Shown: in pieces, positions 41,991 through 53,032 of the stretch | Numbering within the stretch: position 1 is the stretch's first letter | Layout of the letters: each line of letters opens with the position of its first letter | Assembly: GCA_001310715.1 (NCBI GenBank) | Contig: BAXV01000006.1 | Location: forward strand, 1-64,000 | Reading direction: 5' to 3' | DNA length: 64,000 nucleotides | From: Pseudovibrio sp. JCM 19062 | Lineage (GTDB): Bacteria; Pseudomonadota; Alphaproteobacteria; Rhizobiales; Stappiaceae | Translations under genes and position numbers: made by a program | The notes under the pieces: model-generated | What the model was told of the DNA's origin: nothing | Seen by the model: only the letters and a program-made list of their open reading frames with translations | Database searches by the model: none

Positions 41991-42532
41991 TCTTATTTGA
42001 GAGATGCAGGTGGATTTATGCGCTCTCCTACACAGGATTCGGTCTGGTCACATCTGGATGGATTTGTGAAAAAAAGATCGGTTGTTTTTCAAAGTTATCC
42101 AGAAAAAAACGGTAATGAACTGTCCAAAATCCCCCAGAATCAGATTGACCGGGCCAAAACACCCTTGCGAATCACAAAAGGGGAGCTACATACACTAAGT
42201 CAGACAGCCGATACGAGCGCCCGTAGACATCAAGATGTCACCAGAGCGGCGAAATCATAGTCGGATAATCAGCGCTGTCGATGCCTGGAATGTGCCGGAG
42301 ACGGCCTAAAACGGTAGGAATGCCTGTGAGCACTCCTGCCTGAATGTGTTTTGGGTTGTTAATTCCGTGAAAACATTTTGAGACCAGGGTTAAGTCAGGT
42401 TTAAGGGACTTTGCGCTAAACCCCAAAGTCAAATGTGATTCAAATGCCGCCCGTGTGAGTAGATGCACGGGGGTGATGGGTTGCGTAACGCAATAGTTCG
42501 CTGGAGCACGACCAGCGACTTTGGAGCAAAAT
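41991..42532. other. Intergenic region between dnaG and rpoD
   Basis: No gene is well supported; a frame at 41997-42260 lacks a recognisable family or good ribosome site. A short perfect inverted repeat, TTGCGT-A-ACGCAA (42481-42493), lies 40 bases before the rpoD start. The region must hold the rpoD promoter. Confidence 0.5.
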
Positions 42533-44665
<2,133 letters not shown>

Positions 44666-44690
44666 GCTGCTGCACTGGTTAAGCATTAAG

Positions 44691-44727
44691 AAGCCGGTCT
44701 CTCTTTCGGGAGGCCGGCTTTTTTTGT
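44691..44727 (+). terminator. Rho-independent terminator after rpoD
   Basis: A 7-bp outer stem AAGCCGG / CCGGCTT, with part of the loop also pairing, followed by seven T. Confidence 0.88.
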
Positions 44728-44910
44728 TTTAGGTTTTGTCCGGCACTTTTGATGTCTATGGGCCGTTATACTTCGCTAAGTCCTTGCTGTATCAAGTGAA
44801 TGTGTGTGTAGCGTGTGGTAAACGAGTGATTCAATTCCTAGGTATTGGTGTAAGCTGATGTACCGCAGTTTCTGCGAGGATTGTCCTAGTGTTACTGATG
44901 GAGCTTACAA

Positions 44911-45216
44911 ATGGAACGGGAAGAGTTTCGCCGTGAATTGGATGGTTTGAGGGATGAAGTACAGCGCAAGCCAGGCAAAGGATGGGTAATCGGGACTTCG
45001 ATTGTGATTACTTTGCTGGTGCTGGTGATCATTGTTGCAATTATGATGTTTGCGATGATGAGCCGTATGCAGAGTGCCGGGATGATGGGTTTTTGGTCTG
45101 AAACGCAGATTGAGCAACCTTTACGACAGGAGCCTGCCACTCCACCAGCGCAACAGCCTGTCACTCCACCAGCGGAGCAGCCTGCTACCCCACCAGCACA
45201 ACAGCTTCCGCAGTGA
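44911..45216 (+). CDS. Single-pass membrane protein with a proline-rich repeat tail
   Basis: Function unknown. The 101-residue product has an acidic and basic N-terminal helix (MEREEFRRELDGLRDEVQRK), a strong membrane helix (VIGTSIVITLLVLVIIVAIMM), a Met-rich stretch (MMFAMMSRMQSAGMMGF), and a C-terminal tail made of about four copies of a PATPPAQQ / PVTPPAEQ unit. The tail is encoded by near-repeats of CCTGCCACTCCACCAGCG. A ribosome site is weak. It ends 19 bases before a terminator. The repeated tail is likely to vary in length among strains. Confidence 0.65.
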   Translation: MEREEFRRELDGLRDEVQRKPGKGWVIGTSIVITLLVLVIIVAIMMFAMMSRMQSAGMMGFWSETQIEQPLRQEPATPPAQQPVTPPAEQPATPPAQQLPQ

Positions 45217-45233
45217 TTTGAGTGCCGATCCTT

Positions 45234-45275
45234 TACCCGGACCTTGACGGATCAGGTCCGGGTACCTCTTTGTTT
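45234..45275 (+). terminator. Terminator after the proline-rich membrane protein
   Basis: A 10-bp stem TACCCGGACC / GGTCCGGGTA (45234-45264) followed by CCTCTTTGTTTG. Confidence 0.75.
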
Positions 45276-45303
45276 GTAGTGTATGTCCTGACTTCGTCTC
45301 TGA

Positions 45304-46752
45304 TCAGCGCATTTTGGGCATCTTGAAGGCCATGATCGCTGCCAGTGATGCAATGCCTGCCATGATAAGGAAGACAATCGGTCCGGTTTGAGCTGCGTTT
45401 TCCAGCGTGATCAGATCATCTGCTCCGGGAACGGAGAAGCCTGTCAGGCCAGCTAAAAGACCCGCAAGCGCTGCTCCAATGGCGATGCCTGCGGATTGAA
45501 GCGGGCCGATGAAGCCGGAGGCGCGGTCACGTTCATCATCGGTTTCTGCATAGATGATCGCCTTTTTCAGGAACTGGCTGCTCATCCCAAAGCCTGCGCC
45601 GCTAAAGACAGATGACAGCAGGAAGGTCCATAGTGACATGGTGGTGAGGGATAATGCTGTGAGCAGTGTTCCGATGATGATGTTCACGGTTCCCAAGCGG
45701 ATCAGATAGGTTTGGGTGTGCGGTGTCTGCACACGGGCAACAATCCATGCGGCGGCTGTCCATGTGAAGGCAACGATTGCCATGGCATAGGATGCCTGAG
45801 TGACCGTCAGCCCCCAGAGAACCTGCCCCATGGCGGCGCCATAAACCACGCGGGCGGCGCTGGCGATGGACAGCAGCAGGGAAACCCACATGCCAAGGCC
45901 GAGGATGCCGGTGAACTTGAAAGCGCTGCGCGGAATAAAGGGGCTTGCGCTTTTCTTATCCCATTTCACCGCCAGAAACAGCAGGGTCAGACCAACGACC
46001 AAGGCGGCAGAGATGTGCAGGGTGCTGCGCAGTTCGCCCACATAGGCGATGAGCAGGATGGCCACGGCCAGCAGTCCGAGGCGCGGGAACATACTCATTT
46101 TGTCGGTGGGTCGGGTTCTGGGGTTGTTGTTTCTGGAGGTGGATGGGATGACGGTAATTGCCAATATCAGGAGCAGCAGGGCTAGAGGCAGGTTGGCGTA
46201 AAATACCGCTCGCCACGACCAGCTTTCTGTCAGAACGCCAGCGGCAAGGGGGCCAATGCCTGCAGAGACCGCCCATACCCCTGACAGCAGAGCGAAGACA
46301 GAGGAAACAGCGTTTTCCGGATACAGGTCTGAAATCAATGTGTAGCACAGGGAGACGATCATGCCTTCTCCCAAACCTTGCAGCAGGCGACCCAGCAGGA
46401 GGTGTTCCAGAGAACTGGCCGCTCCTGCGACGAAGGAACCTGCCAGAAAAGACAGGGCGGCTGCAATGAAGAGGGGACGTGCACCAATGCGTGCCTTAAG
46501 GGAGCCTGTGACCGTGCCGGCTAGTATGGAGCCGATCTGAAACAGGCTGAGCACCCAGAACGCTCTTTGTTGTCCACCAAGGTCACGGATAATGTCTGGC
46601 ATGATCGCAGAGGACAGGAAACCGTTCATGCTCGCCGATCCAACGCCCAATATCATAATGAGAGACGGTAGCCAGCGGCCATCTACGGTGAGGTTTTGGA
46701 AGGGCGATAAAGGTGTTGTTTGAGCTGGATTGGAAATGGTCACGGGTATCAC
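45304..46752 (-). CDS. MFS transporter (DHA2-like multidrug exporter type)
   Basis: An intact 482-residue inner-membrane exporter with about 14 hydrophobic segments. GSASMNGFLSSAIMPDIIRDLGG begins helix 1, LKARIGARPLFIAAALSFLAGSF contains motif A, and GRLLQGLGEGMIVSLCYTLI and GPLAAGVLTESWSWRAVFYANLPLAL hold motifs B and C. This suits a proton-driven drug or metabolite exporter. The start is GTG 46752 with TTAGGT just upstream. The neighbouring genes do not suggest a substrate. Confidence 0.85.
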   Translation of the reverse strand: MIPVTISNPAQTTPLSPFQNLTVDGRWLPSLIMILGVGSASMNGFLSSAIMPDIIRDLGGQQRAFWVLSLFQIGSILAGTVTGSLKARIGARPLFIAAALSFLAGSFVAGAASSLEHLLLGRLLQGLGEGMIVSLCYTLISDLYPENAVSSVFALLSGVWAVSAGIGPLAAGVLTESWSWRAVFYANLPLALLLLILAITVIPSTSRNNNPRTRPTDKMSMFPRLGLLAVAILLIAYVGELRSTLHISAALVVGLTLLFLAVKWDKKSASPFIPRSAFKFTGILGLGMWVSLLLSIASAARVVYGAAMGQVLWGLTVTQASYAMAIVAFTWTAAAWIVARVQTPHTQTYLIRLGTVNIIIGTLLTALSLTTMSLWTFLLSSVFSGAGFGMSSQFLKKAIIYAETDDERDRASGFIGPLQSAGIAIGAALAGLLAGLTGFSVPGADDLITLENAAQTGPIVFLIMAGIASLAAIMAFKMPKMR

Positions 46753-47099
46753 CTAATAAGAAATATATCTCTTGTTTAATTTAATGAATTTAGTAAGTAA
46801 AGTCTTTTTTTTATTAAATTGTTTTGATTTTGGGAGGTGCCCGAAATTCGTGGCGCGTTCCTTTTTGCGCGCGATATAGCGGGAGTTCCGGTTGCGGCAG
46901 CAAGGAGAACGACTGGAGGTGTGGTGACTTTGAGAAAAGGCGGGTGTGTCTGGCCCAGGTTATCAGAACCGGGAGACTTAGGCTCTTTCGAGTCTCAGGA
47001 ATTTTCGTATGGGGAATAAAGTTATTTTGGCGGGATTGAGCGGATAAAAGAAAACCCCGCTTGGTGCGGGGTTTGAGAGTTTGTGTTGGAGGCCTGCGT
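46753..47099. other. Intergenic region between the MFS and SIMPL genes
   Basis: AT-rich next to the MFS start (46760-46830), which is the likely promoter. The right end holds the SIMPL gene terminator. No gene is supported. Confidence 0.5.
47049..47076 (-). terminator. Terminator of the SIMPL gene
   Basis: A perfect 9-bp stem AAACCCCGC (47052-47060) with GCGGGGTTT (47066-47074), with TTTTCTTTT on the minus strand, 25 bases after the stop. Confidence 0.85.
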
Positions 47100-47855
47100 T
47101 TACTGCACAAGCTCGTATGTTATTGTGACTGATGCCGACAGGGTTTCTTGTCCCGCTGCAATTGGAGGGGCGCTGTCCATTTTTCCAGATCTCATCGCCA
47201 TCATTTCCGGGTAGGGCCGTGGGGCCGATCCGGCATCGGAAATACTGAGCACCTTGCCAAGGCTGACACCAGCTGCTGTTGCATAGACTTCTGCCTTGGC
47301 TCTTGCGTCTTCCACCGCGTCTTTGCGAGCCTCATCAATGAACTCTTCAGGGTTGGATACGCCGAACTGAATCTGCCCCACATCGTTGGAGCCGTTCTGG
47401 ACCAGCATGTCCAGTGTGGTGCCGAGCTTGGTGATGTCCTTCAGATTGATGCGGATGCCGTTTTGAACGCGGTAGCCGATGATCTCAGGCGCTCTGGGCT
47501 CGTCGTTTTTGAGGCGGCGATTGTCGTAGACCGGAGAGATATCGAAACCGGAGGTCTGGACGTCATCGTTGTCGATGCCCGCATCCGCAATATCTTTTAG
47601 GATGGCGTTCATGGTGACAGAGTTTTGCTGAAGAGCAGAGGCAGCGTCATCGCCTTGTGTGATGACGCGAGAAACCAGCGTCGCCATATCCGGCGCCACA
47701 CTGACAGACCCTTGTCCAGAGATTGTGATCTTGCCGGTCTGCTCTGCAGCCTCGGCGTTGACACCATTGGAAACAACAAGGGCAGCGGCAACAAGGCCAG
47801 CAACTGCAAGGGCGCTCATACTTGGAAGACGTAATTTCTTCTGTTTGTTCTGCAT
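47100..47855 (-). CDS. SIMPL domain (DUF541) periplasmic protein
   Basis: An intact 251-residue protein. A signal peptide ends at NAEA|AEQ after a basic start and a hydrophobic core (SALAVAGLVAAALVVSNGV). ITISGQGSVSVAPDMATLVSRVITQGDDA is the SIMPL start; DDVQTSGFDISPVYD, IGYRVQNGIRINLKDITKLGTTLDML and DAVEDARAKAEVYATAAGVSLGKVLSI are conserved. Members form oligomers in the periplasm and are linked to stress tolerance, but the biochemical role is unclear. Confidence 0.88.
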   Translation of the reverse strand: MQNKQKKLRLPSMSALAVAGLVAAALVVSNGVNAEAAEQTGKITISGQGSVSVAPDMATLVSRVITQGDDAASALQQNSVTMNAILKDIADAGIDNDDVQTSGFDISPVYDNRRLKNDEPRAPEIIGYRVQNGIRINLKDITKLGTTLDMLVQNGSNDVGQIQFGVSNPEEFIDEARKDAVEDARAKAEVYATAAGVSLGKVLSISDAGSAPRPYPEMMAMRSGKMDSAPPIAAGQETLSASVTITYELVQ

Positions 47856-47979
47856 TCAATTCTCCAGTTTAAAAACGTTTCGACCAATGCTTGATCAGTT
47901 TTGCTGATCGTCTGTTTTGATCGGTTGAATCTCAAGAAATGCAATTAGAAGTTACAATTGCGGCGGCTCTCGGGCGTGT

Positions 47980-49061
47980 TCATGTCAATTCACGGGTTTG
48001 ATTTGGGTGATCCAGATTTATCGGATCGCCCACGTTGCCATCTCCTGACAACAGGATTGCAATGGGGCGTGAAGAGGGGAACTGTGCGCATATAATAATC
48101 GCCAGCACGACCAGCGGTACACACAGCACCATTCCAATCACTCCCCATAATGTGCCCCAAAAACTCAAAGAGATCATTATGACAAGCGGTGAAATGTTAA
48201 GTTGTGTTCCCATCAGACGTGGTTCCAACAGATTGCCCAGAACGAACTGCACGGCGCCCAGCCCAAGGGTAATGGCGATGAAGGGTGTGAGGTTGTCGAA
48301 ATAGACCAGTGACAGCAGGCTTGGGAAAATGACTGCGATCAGGGAGCCGATTGTGGGAATGTAGTTGAGCAGGAACGCGATGAAGCCGAACAGAGCCGGA
48401 TAGGGCAGGCCGGCCCACAGAGTGATGCCGTAGGTCAACAAACCAGTGAGGATGCTGACGCCGGTTTTGATGCCCATATAATGGCGCATACGGCGGCCAA
48501 TCTCTCTGCGAATGGCAAAAGCGAGCTGGGCGCGGTCGGAGTTTTCAAAGAGGGCGGCGAGTTTTTGTCGAAGGTTGCGGCCTCAAAGATCATGAAGAGC
48601 ACATAGATAAAGACCAGTGAGCTTGATCCGGCCAGACTGGTAAGAACCGACGCGCCGGTGCTGAGGGCGGCGCTGAGCGAGAAGTTGGGCAGGATATCCT
48701 CAAGCTGAAGCGGCCTTTCCATATTCAACAAAGTTGCAAGTCTAGCCAGTAACTCGTCCAGCCGGCCTTGATAGGTGGGCGCATCAAACGCCAGTTGTTG
48801 CAGGTTGACGGAGACAATGTTGAACAGGATGCCGAGCACATAGAAGATCGCAAGCAGGGCCAGCAAGATGGTAAGTGGGCGTGGCAGGTAGGGGCCGACG
48901 ACTGGCAAATGTCGTAGTGCAGTGGACATGGAGTTGATAATGTACCAAAGCACGAGTGCGATAATTAGGGGGATAAGGAGGGAACGCCCTATGAAGAGTA
49001 GCCACCCAATAACGACAAGAAGGAACAAAGAGGCGGTAAAATTTATGAGAGGCTGGCGCAT
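47980..49061 (-). CDS. AI-2E family transporter (one frameshift)
   Basis: An inner-membrane protein of about 360 residues with eight predicted helices, of the TqsA/PerM (DUF20) family. MRQPLINF at 49061 follows a CTTGGAG ribosome site, so I prefer it over 49106. FIGRSLLIPLIIALVLWYIIN starts the family pattern; after an indel near 48565 come ALFGFIAFLLNYIPTIGSLIAVIFPSLLS and LVVMISLSFWGTLWG-type LVIMISLSFWGTLWGVIGMVLCVPL. Members export AI-2 or act as Na+/H+ exchangers; which applies is unknown. Confidence 0.85.
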
Positions 49062-49687
49062 TATGCACTCCAAGGGATCAAGCTGAGTGGCTGTTAGTTT
49101 CCACATAGTCTCTTAAAATCAGGTGTTTATAAAGCTTTGTGATGAATCCTAGGTTTATCTGGCGGGGATAAGGCACATCCCCAAGTTTCAACAGGATCTG
49201 GCTGACCAGTTGCTTTAAACAATTTACTCGACCACAGTTGATGGTGTAGAACCTCTCCACGGTAAGGGCCTGTAGCTCAACTGGTTAGAGCCGTCCGCTC
49301 ATAACGGACTGGTTGGGGGTTCAAGTCCCTCCGGGCCTACCACCTTCCCTATCTTCTTCATTTTCTTTTTATATCGGCTGGCGCGATGTGATCTGCATTC
49401 ACGTCGTGAACTTATTCTGTCTACATGCCGTAATTCTAGGGTGTGTTTAGAGTAGTTATTTATCTCACCATGAATTCATAGGTGATATATTATATCGTAT
49501 AAACGCTAGGTGAAATTAGTTTAAAGTAATTACTCTGTTCTTACATTGCTAAAAGAAACTAATACCTAGATATATCGTGAGATGACACAATACAATTCAC
49601 CTAATATACCAAAGCAACACCGATACAACTGACAATTTCTTTCTCAGAAATTTATCGTGAAGTCCTCATTAGATTAGGGGTTGCTCT
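49062..49687. other. Intergenic region with a tRNA and the curli promoter region
   Basis: The left part contains the tRNA at 49266-49342. The AT-rich right part (49430-49680) lies before csgF and contains CTAGGTGA (near 49506), TACCTAGA (near 49563) and CACCTAAT (near 49598). These share a CCTA core and could be binding sites for a regulator of the curli genes. No other gene is seen. Confidence 0.55.
49266..49342 (+). tRNA. tRNA with CAT anticodon (elongator Met, or Ile2 read through lysidine)
   Basis: A complete 77-base cloverleaf with encoded CCA: acceptor GGGCCTG paired to CGGGCCT (two wobbles), D-stem GCTC/GAGC, anticodon stem GTCCG/CGGAC with loop CTCATAA, variable loop TGGTT, and T-arm GGGGG/CCCTC with TTCAAGT. 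It is not the initiator, since the anticodon stem lacks the three consecutive G-C pairs. Sequence alone does not separate elongator Met from lysidine-modified Ile2. Confidence 0.93.
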
Positions 49688-50154
49688 ATGAGACTAAATT
49701 CTGCTCTTGGGCTCATGCTGGGGTGTGTCCTCAGTGTGGGCTCCTCTCACGCACAACAACTTGTTTATCAGCCAATTAATCCGAGCTTTGGCGGCTATTC
49801 GGCCAACACGACGCACCTGTTTGCAACGGCCAACGCGCAGAAAACTGCCACGGCGCGTGATGTGAACAGCGGTGGTTATGGCTATGACAGCGGGGATGAC
49901 GGGTCCGGGACCAGTTTGGCTGATCTGTTTGTACGCCAGCTTCAGAACCGTTTGATTTATGCGCTGGCTGATCAGGTTTCGCAGGCGATTTTTGGTGAAG
50001 ATCCAAAGACAGCGGCACCGTCAGCTTTGGTGACCAGAAAGTTTCCTTTGTTCGAGGCACAGATTCCATTCAGCTGCAGATTATTGATGAGAGCACTGGT
50101 GCGATTACCGATATTACGGTTCCCGTTCTGCAGGCCGATATTCCAATTAATTAA
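49688..50154 (+). CDS. csgF: Curli assembly protein CsgF homologue (one frameshift)
   Basis: CsgF helps to anchor and nucleate curli amyloid fibres at the outer surface, together with CsgG. ATG 49688 with signal peptide (MRLNSALGLMLGCVLSVGSSHA|QQ). LVYQPINPSFGG followed by AQK is the conserved N-terminal CsgF region that plugs the CsgG pore. An indel near 50004 separates the body from the C-terminal strands (DSGTVSFGDQKVSFVRG, LQIIDESTGAITDITVPVL); the stop is at 50152-50154. The corrected length is about 155 residues. It begins the cluster, 15 bases before csgG, so the two are probably one operon. Confidence 0.88.
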
Positions 50155-50169
50155 TGCCAGGTTATTGAT

Positions 50170-51120
50170 ATGATGAAGAAACCCATTGTTATCGCCATGG
50201 CGTTGTCGTTGTCTGCTTGCGGGCCGGTAACGCGCATGGCTTTTAGTCCCGGACCTCAACTTGCCACGGTCTCTGTCCAGGCAAGTAAATTGAAGAGGCT
50301 GCCTCCTCCGAAGGAACCGGTTTATGCTGCCGTCTACAGCTATCAGGACCTGACAGGCCAGTATAAGCCTTCTGCGAATGTCCAGACGCTGTCGCGGTCG
50401 GTTACGCAAGGTGCTGATACCATGCTGGTGCGCGCTCTGCAGGATGCCGGCGATCGTAGCTGGTTCCGCGTGGTTGAGAGGGGCAATTTGGATGCGCTCC
50501 TGAAGGAACGCCAGATCGTTACTCAGATCCGTAAGATCTATCTGGGTGAAGACAAGGTCGATCCGGAGGTTCTGCCGCCGCTGCTTTACGCCGGTGTGCT
50601 CTTTGAGGGTGGCGTTGTTGGGTACGACAGCAACACCCGCACAGGCGGAGCGGGTGCGCGATACCTGGGCATCGGCGGGAATGCTGATTACAGGCAGGAC
50701 GATGTTACAGTCTCCCTCCGCGCTGTCAGCACCCGTACGGGTGAAGTCATGGCGAACGTGATGGTGCAGAAGTCTGTTGTTTCCGTCGGGGTGAAAGGCG
50801 GCGCGTTCCGCTACATCGCTTTGGATGAAATTTTAGAAGCTGAAGCGGGCATTACCAAGAACGAGCCTGTCACCCTTGCGGTGCAGCAGGCAATTGAGAA
50901 AGCCGTTTACTCCATCGTCATGGAAGGTGCGCGCGTTGGGGCGTGGAGTTTTGAAAATCCGGCCCAAGCCAATGCTTTGTATCAGGAATACACATCTGAG
51001 AAGGCACAGGTCACCCTGCCTGTAAAGGTGAAAAAGGCTCGCCCCCCATCGAATAATGGTGCTTACAAAGGCAGTGTTCCACTGGCGTGGTCAAATCTGT
51101 GGGCGAATAAGAAATCTTAG
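50170..51120 (+). CDS. csgG: Curli secretion channel lipoprotein CsgG
   Basis: CsgG forms the nonameric outer-membrane pore through which curlin subunits are exported. The protein is intact, 316 residues. The lipoprotein signal is clear, with lipobox LSAC at residues about 14-17. Conserved segments include PVYAAVYSYQDLTGQYKPS, SVTQGADTMLVRALQDAG, WFRVVERGNLDALLKERQIV and the transmembrane-loop regions around RYLGIGGNADYRQDDVTVSLRAVSTRTGEV. A C-terminal basic tail (VKVKKARPPSNNG) goes beyond the E. coli protein. It is a single copy and the strongest marker of the locus. Confidence 0.95.
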   Translation: MMKKPIVIAMALSLSACGPVTRMAFSPGPQLATVSVQASKLKRLPPPKEPVYAAVYSYQDLTGQYKPSANVQTLSRSVTQGADTMLVRALQDAGDRSWFRVVERGNLDALLKERQIVTQIRKIYLGEDKVDPEVLPPLLYAGVLFEGGVVGYDSNTRTGGAGARYLGIGGNADYRQDDVTVSLRAVSTRTGEVMANVMVQKSVVSVGVKGGAFRYIALDEILEAEAGITKNEPVTLAVQQAIEKAVYSIVMEGARVGAWSFENPAQANALYQEYTSEKAQVTLPVKVKKARPPSNNGAYKGSVPLAWSNLWANKKS

Positions 51121-51235
51121 GATGTTGCAAAATGTTCATCAGTTCTAGAACAGCATCCATTGTTCTTCTCTTGGACCATTATTTTTCTAAGTCATTGAAA
51201 TTAGGTAACTATGAGAAATGGTGGCAAGAGATATC

Positions 51236-51293
51236 GGTTACCGTAAGAACGGTAATAGAGGGTGTGCGACCTCGCTAAAACTCACACACCCTC
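51236..51293 (+). promoter_or_regulatory. Two hairpins between csgG and the large curlin gene
   Basis: A small hairpin TTACCG / CGGTAA (near 51238-51255) is followed by GAGGGTGTG (51258-51266) pairing with CACACCCTC (51285-51293). No T-run follows. The position, 130 bases after csgG and 78 before the curlin start, suggests an RNA stability or partial termination element that allows different expression of channel and fibre subunit. Confidence 0.5.
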
Positions 51294-51370
51294 ATGTCGC
51301 AACGGAGCAAAGTCGATTGGTTACAATCTTTTTTGCTCACCCGAACTATTATAAGTGAAGGTTCGTAATT

Positions 51371-52915
51371 ATGAAGCAAATTCTTATTTTGTCATGTTCA
51401 GCATTGGCATTTTCAGTTGTTGCTGCCCATGCAGGGAATGGTAATGCCTCTTCCCTGAGCCAGGTGAATATGGCGGGTGCAGGCAATACTGGCACGATCA
51501 CCCAGATTGGTGACAACAACAATTCGATTGTTCAGCAGATCAACACTGCGGGTGGTGGCAATACTGCGACTGTTATGCAGACTGGCAGCAATAACATTGC
51601 TGGTACCAATAACAGCTCAGCCAGTATGAATGGTCAAATGGTGCAGGATGGCGCCAGTAACGTTCTTGACATCAGGCAGGACGACAACCAGATGGTGAGC
51701 CGTGTCAACCAGTCTGGCGACCAGAACACTGCAACGATCAATCAGCGTGCGAATGGCGCTCCTTCTGATCGTACCCCTGATCACCGTGTCTGGCGCGTCA
51801 ACCAGACTGGTCAGGCCGGTGCTGCTACGACTCAGAACAGTCTGGAAATCACGCAGCGTGATGATACCAACGTGGTTCATCGGGTTATTCAGCGTAACAC
51901 GTCTGTAACTGGGGGTGTGAATACCGCAACGATCACTCAGCGTGGCTCCTATAATGGTGCAAACATCGATGGTGTTCCACCAGATACAAGTCTAACTACC
52001 ACGTCGCACGGTGCAACGTTGATCCAGGTTGGTTCTGCCAATGACACAAAGGCAGACCAGCGCGGTGAGCGCAACAACTTCTGGCTTGAATCCAGAGGTG
52101 ACGGAAACATGGTTGATCTGGTTCAGGATGCCAACTCCGTTCAGTCCTACACCAAATCCGTTATTACTGGCGATATGAACGATGCCGGGTATCGCCAGAC
52201 TGGTGATTCGCAGGATATTGATGTTGCGTTAAATGACGGTTCCAACTTTATGATCCGTGCGCATCAGTCTGGTTCCTCCAACAATGTTGACTATGTGGGT
52301 GTTGGCACCAACGGCAAGGTTTCCATTCAGCAGACTGGTTCTGGTAATTCCTTTTCGGGTCACTCATGGGGGAATAAGCAATATATTGCTGTGAAGCAGT
52401 CAGGTGATGATAACTATGTTGGCATTGATGGCTTGAATGGCTCTAATACCAACAAGTTCTATGTGTTGCAGACAACAAGCGACAATGGCGTGCATGTTGG
52501 CGTTGTTGATGGTTTCCATAATCGCCTGCAGTTCATCCAAAAGGGTGGTGACGGTAATCAGATTAATTTTGGTGATGTTTATGGTGACCAGAATAAAATC
52601 TTCCTAACCCAGAACGGTACTGGCAACAACATTACCGGTAACGTAGGCGATACGTCAGATACCGATAGAAGCAACGATAACCGTATTCAAGTTGCACAGA
52701 TTGGTGACCATAACGTAGCAGGCGTTTCTATTACCGGAAGTCACAACAGGGCGATGGTTGGCCAGAGGGGGAACCTCAACGTTGCTGATGTCATCCAGAG
52801 CGGTGACAGCAACTCTGCGACCATCATGCAGGGTTCTGCCAGCGTAAACCTTCCGACTATCATGACTGACACTTCCGTTCCATTCCAGACACTGGATGGT
52901 GCAGGCGGTTGGTAA
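51371..52915 (+). CDS. Large curlin-repeat secreted protein (curli-like subunit)
   Basis: An intact 514-residue protein. The signal peptide is MKQILILSCSALAFSVVAAHA|GNG. The mature chain consists almost entirely of degenerate curlin-type units of the form Q-x(2)-G-x(2)-N-x(3-5)-Q, such as ITQIGDNNNSIVQQ, QQTGSGNSFSG, VKQSGDDNYVGID and GDSNSATIMQG, about twenty of them. E. coli CsgA has five units in 131 residues, so this is a very long subunit. Poor in aromatic and charged residues, it should form a beta-solenoid amyloid. Export through the adjacent CsgG is inferred. A terminator follows at once. Confidence 0.88.
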   Translation: MKQILILSCSALAFSVVAAHAGNGNASSLSQVNMAGAGNTGTITQIGDNNNSIVQQINTAGGGNTATVMQTGSNNIAGTNNSSASMNGQMVQDGASNVLDIRQDDNQMVSRVNQSGDQNTATINQRANGAPSDRTPDHRVWRVNQTGQAGAATTQNSLEITQRDDTNVVHRVIQRNTSVTGGVNTATITQRGSYNGANIDGVPPDTSLTTTSHGATLIQVGSANDTKADQRGERNNFWLESRGDGNMVDLVQDANSVQSYTKSVITGDMNDAGYRQTGDSQDIDVALNDGSNFMIRAHQSGSSNNVDYVGVGTNGKVSIQQTGSGNSFSGHSWGNKQYIAVKQSGDDNYVGIDGLNGSNTNKFYVLQTTSDNGVHVGVVDGFHNRLQFIQKGGDGNQINFGDVYGDQNKIFLTQNGTGNNITGNVGDTSDTDRSNDNRIQVAQIGDHNVAGVSITGSHNRAMVGQRGNLNVADVIQSGDSNSATIMQGSASVNLPTIMTDTSVPFQTLDGAGGW

Positions 52916-52924
52916 GCCTTTTCT

Positions 52925-52950
52925 CCCCGGCCTACGGGCCGGGGCTTTTT
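52925..52950 (+). terminator. Terminator after the large curlin gene
   Basis: A perfect 8-bp stem CCCCGGCC / GGCCGGGG with a TACG-type loop, followed by CTTTTTC. Confidence 0.85.
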
Positions 52951-53032
52951 CATTTTTAATGACTGAATCCAGAGAAAATAGAAGACACTGTGATGTGATG
53001 GGAGTGGATTTTTCCACTTTCGGAGCATTGCA

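Noticed and set aside
41997..42260. 87-residue open frame between dnaG and rpoD
   Set aside because: No ribosome site, signal or recognisable motif, and the composition is unlike neighbouring genes; it lies in the expected rpoD promoter region.
49266..49342. Initiator tRNA-fMet
   Set aside because: The anticodon stem lacks the three consecutive G-C pairs and the acceptor start differs from initiator tRNAs.
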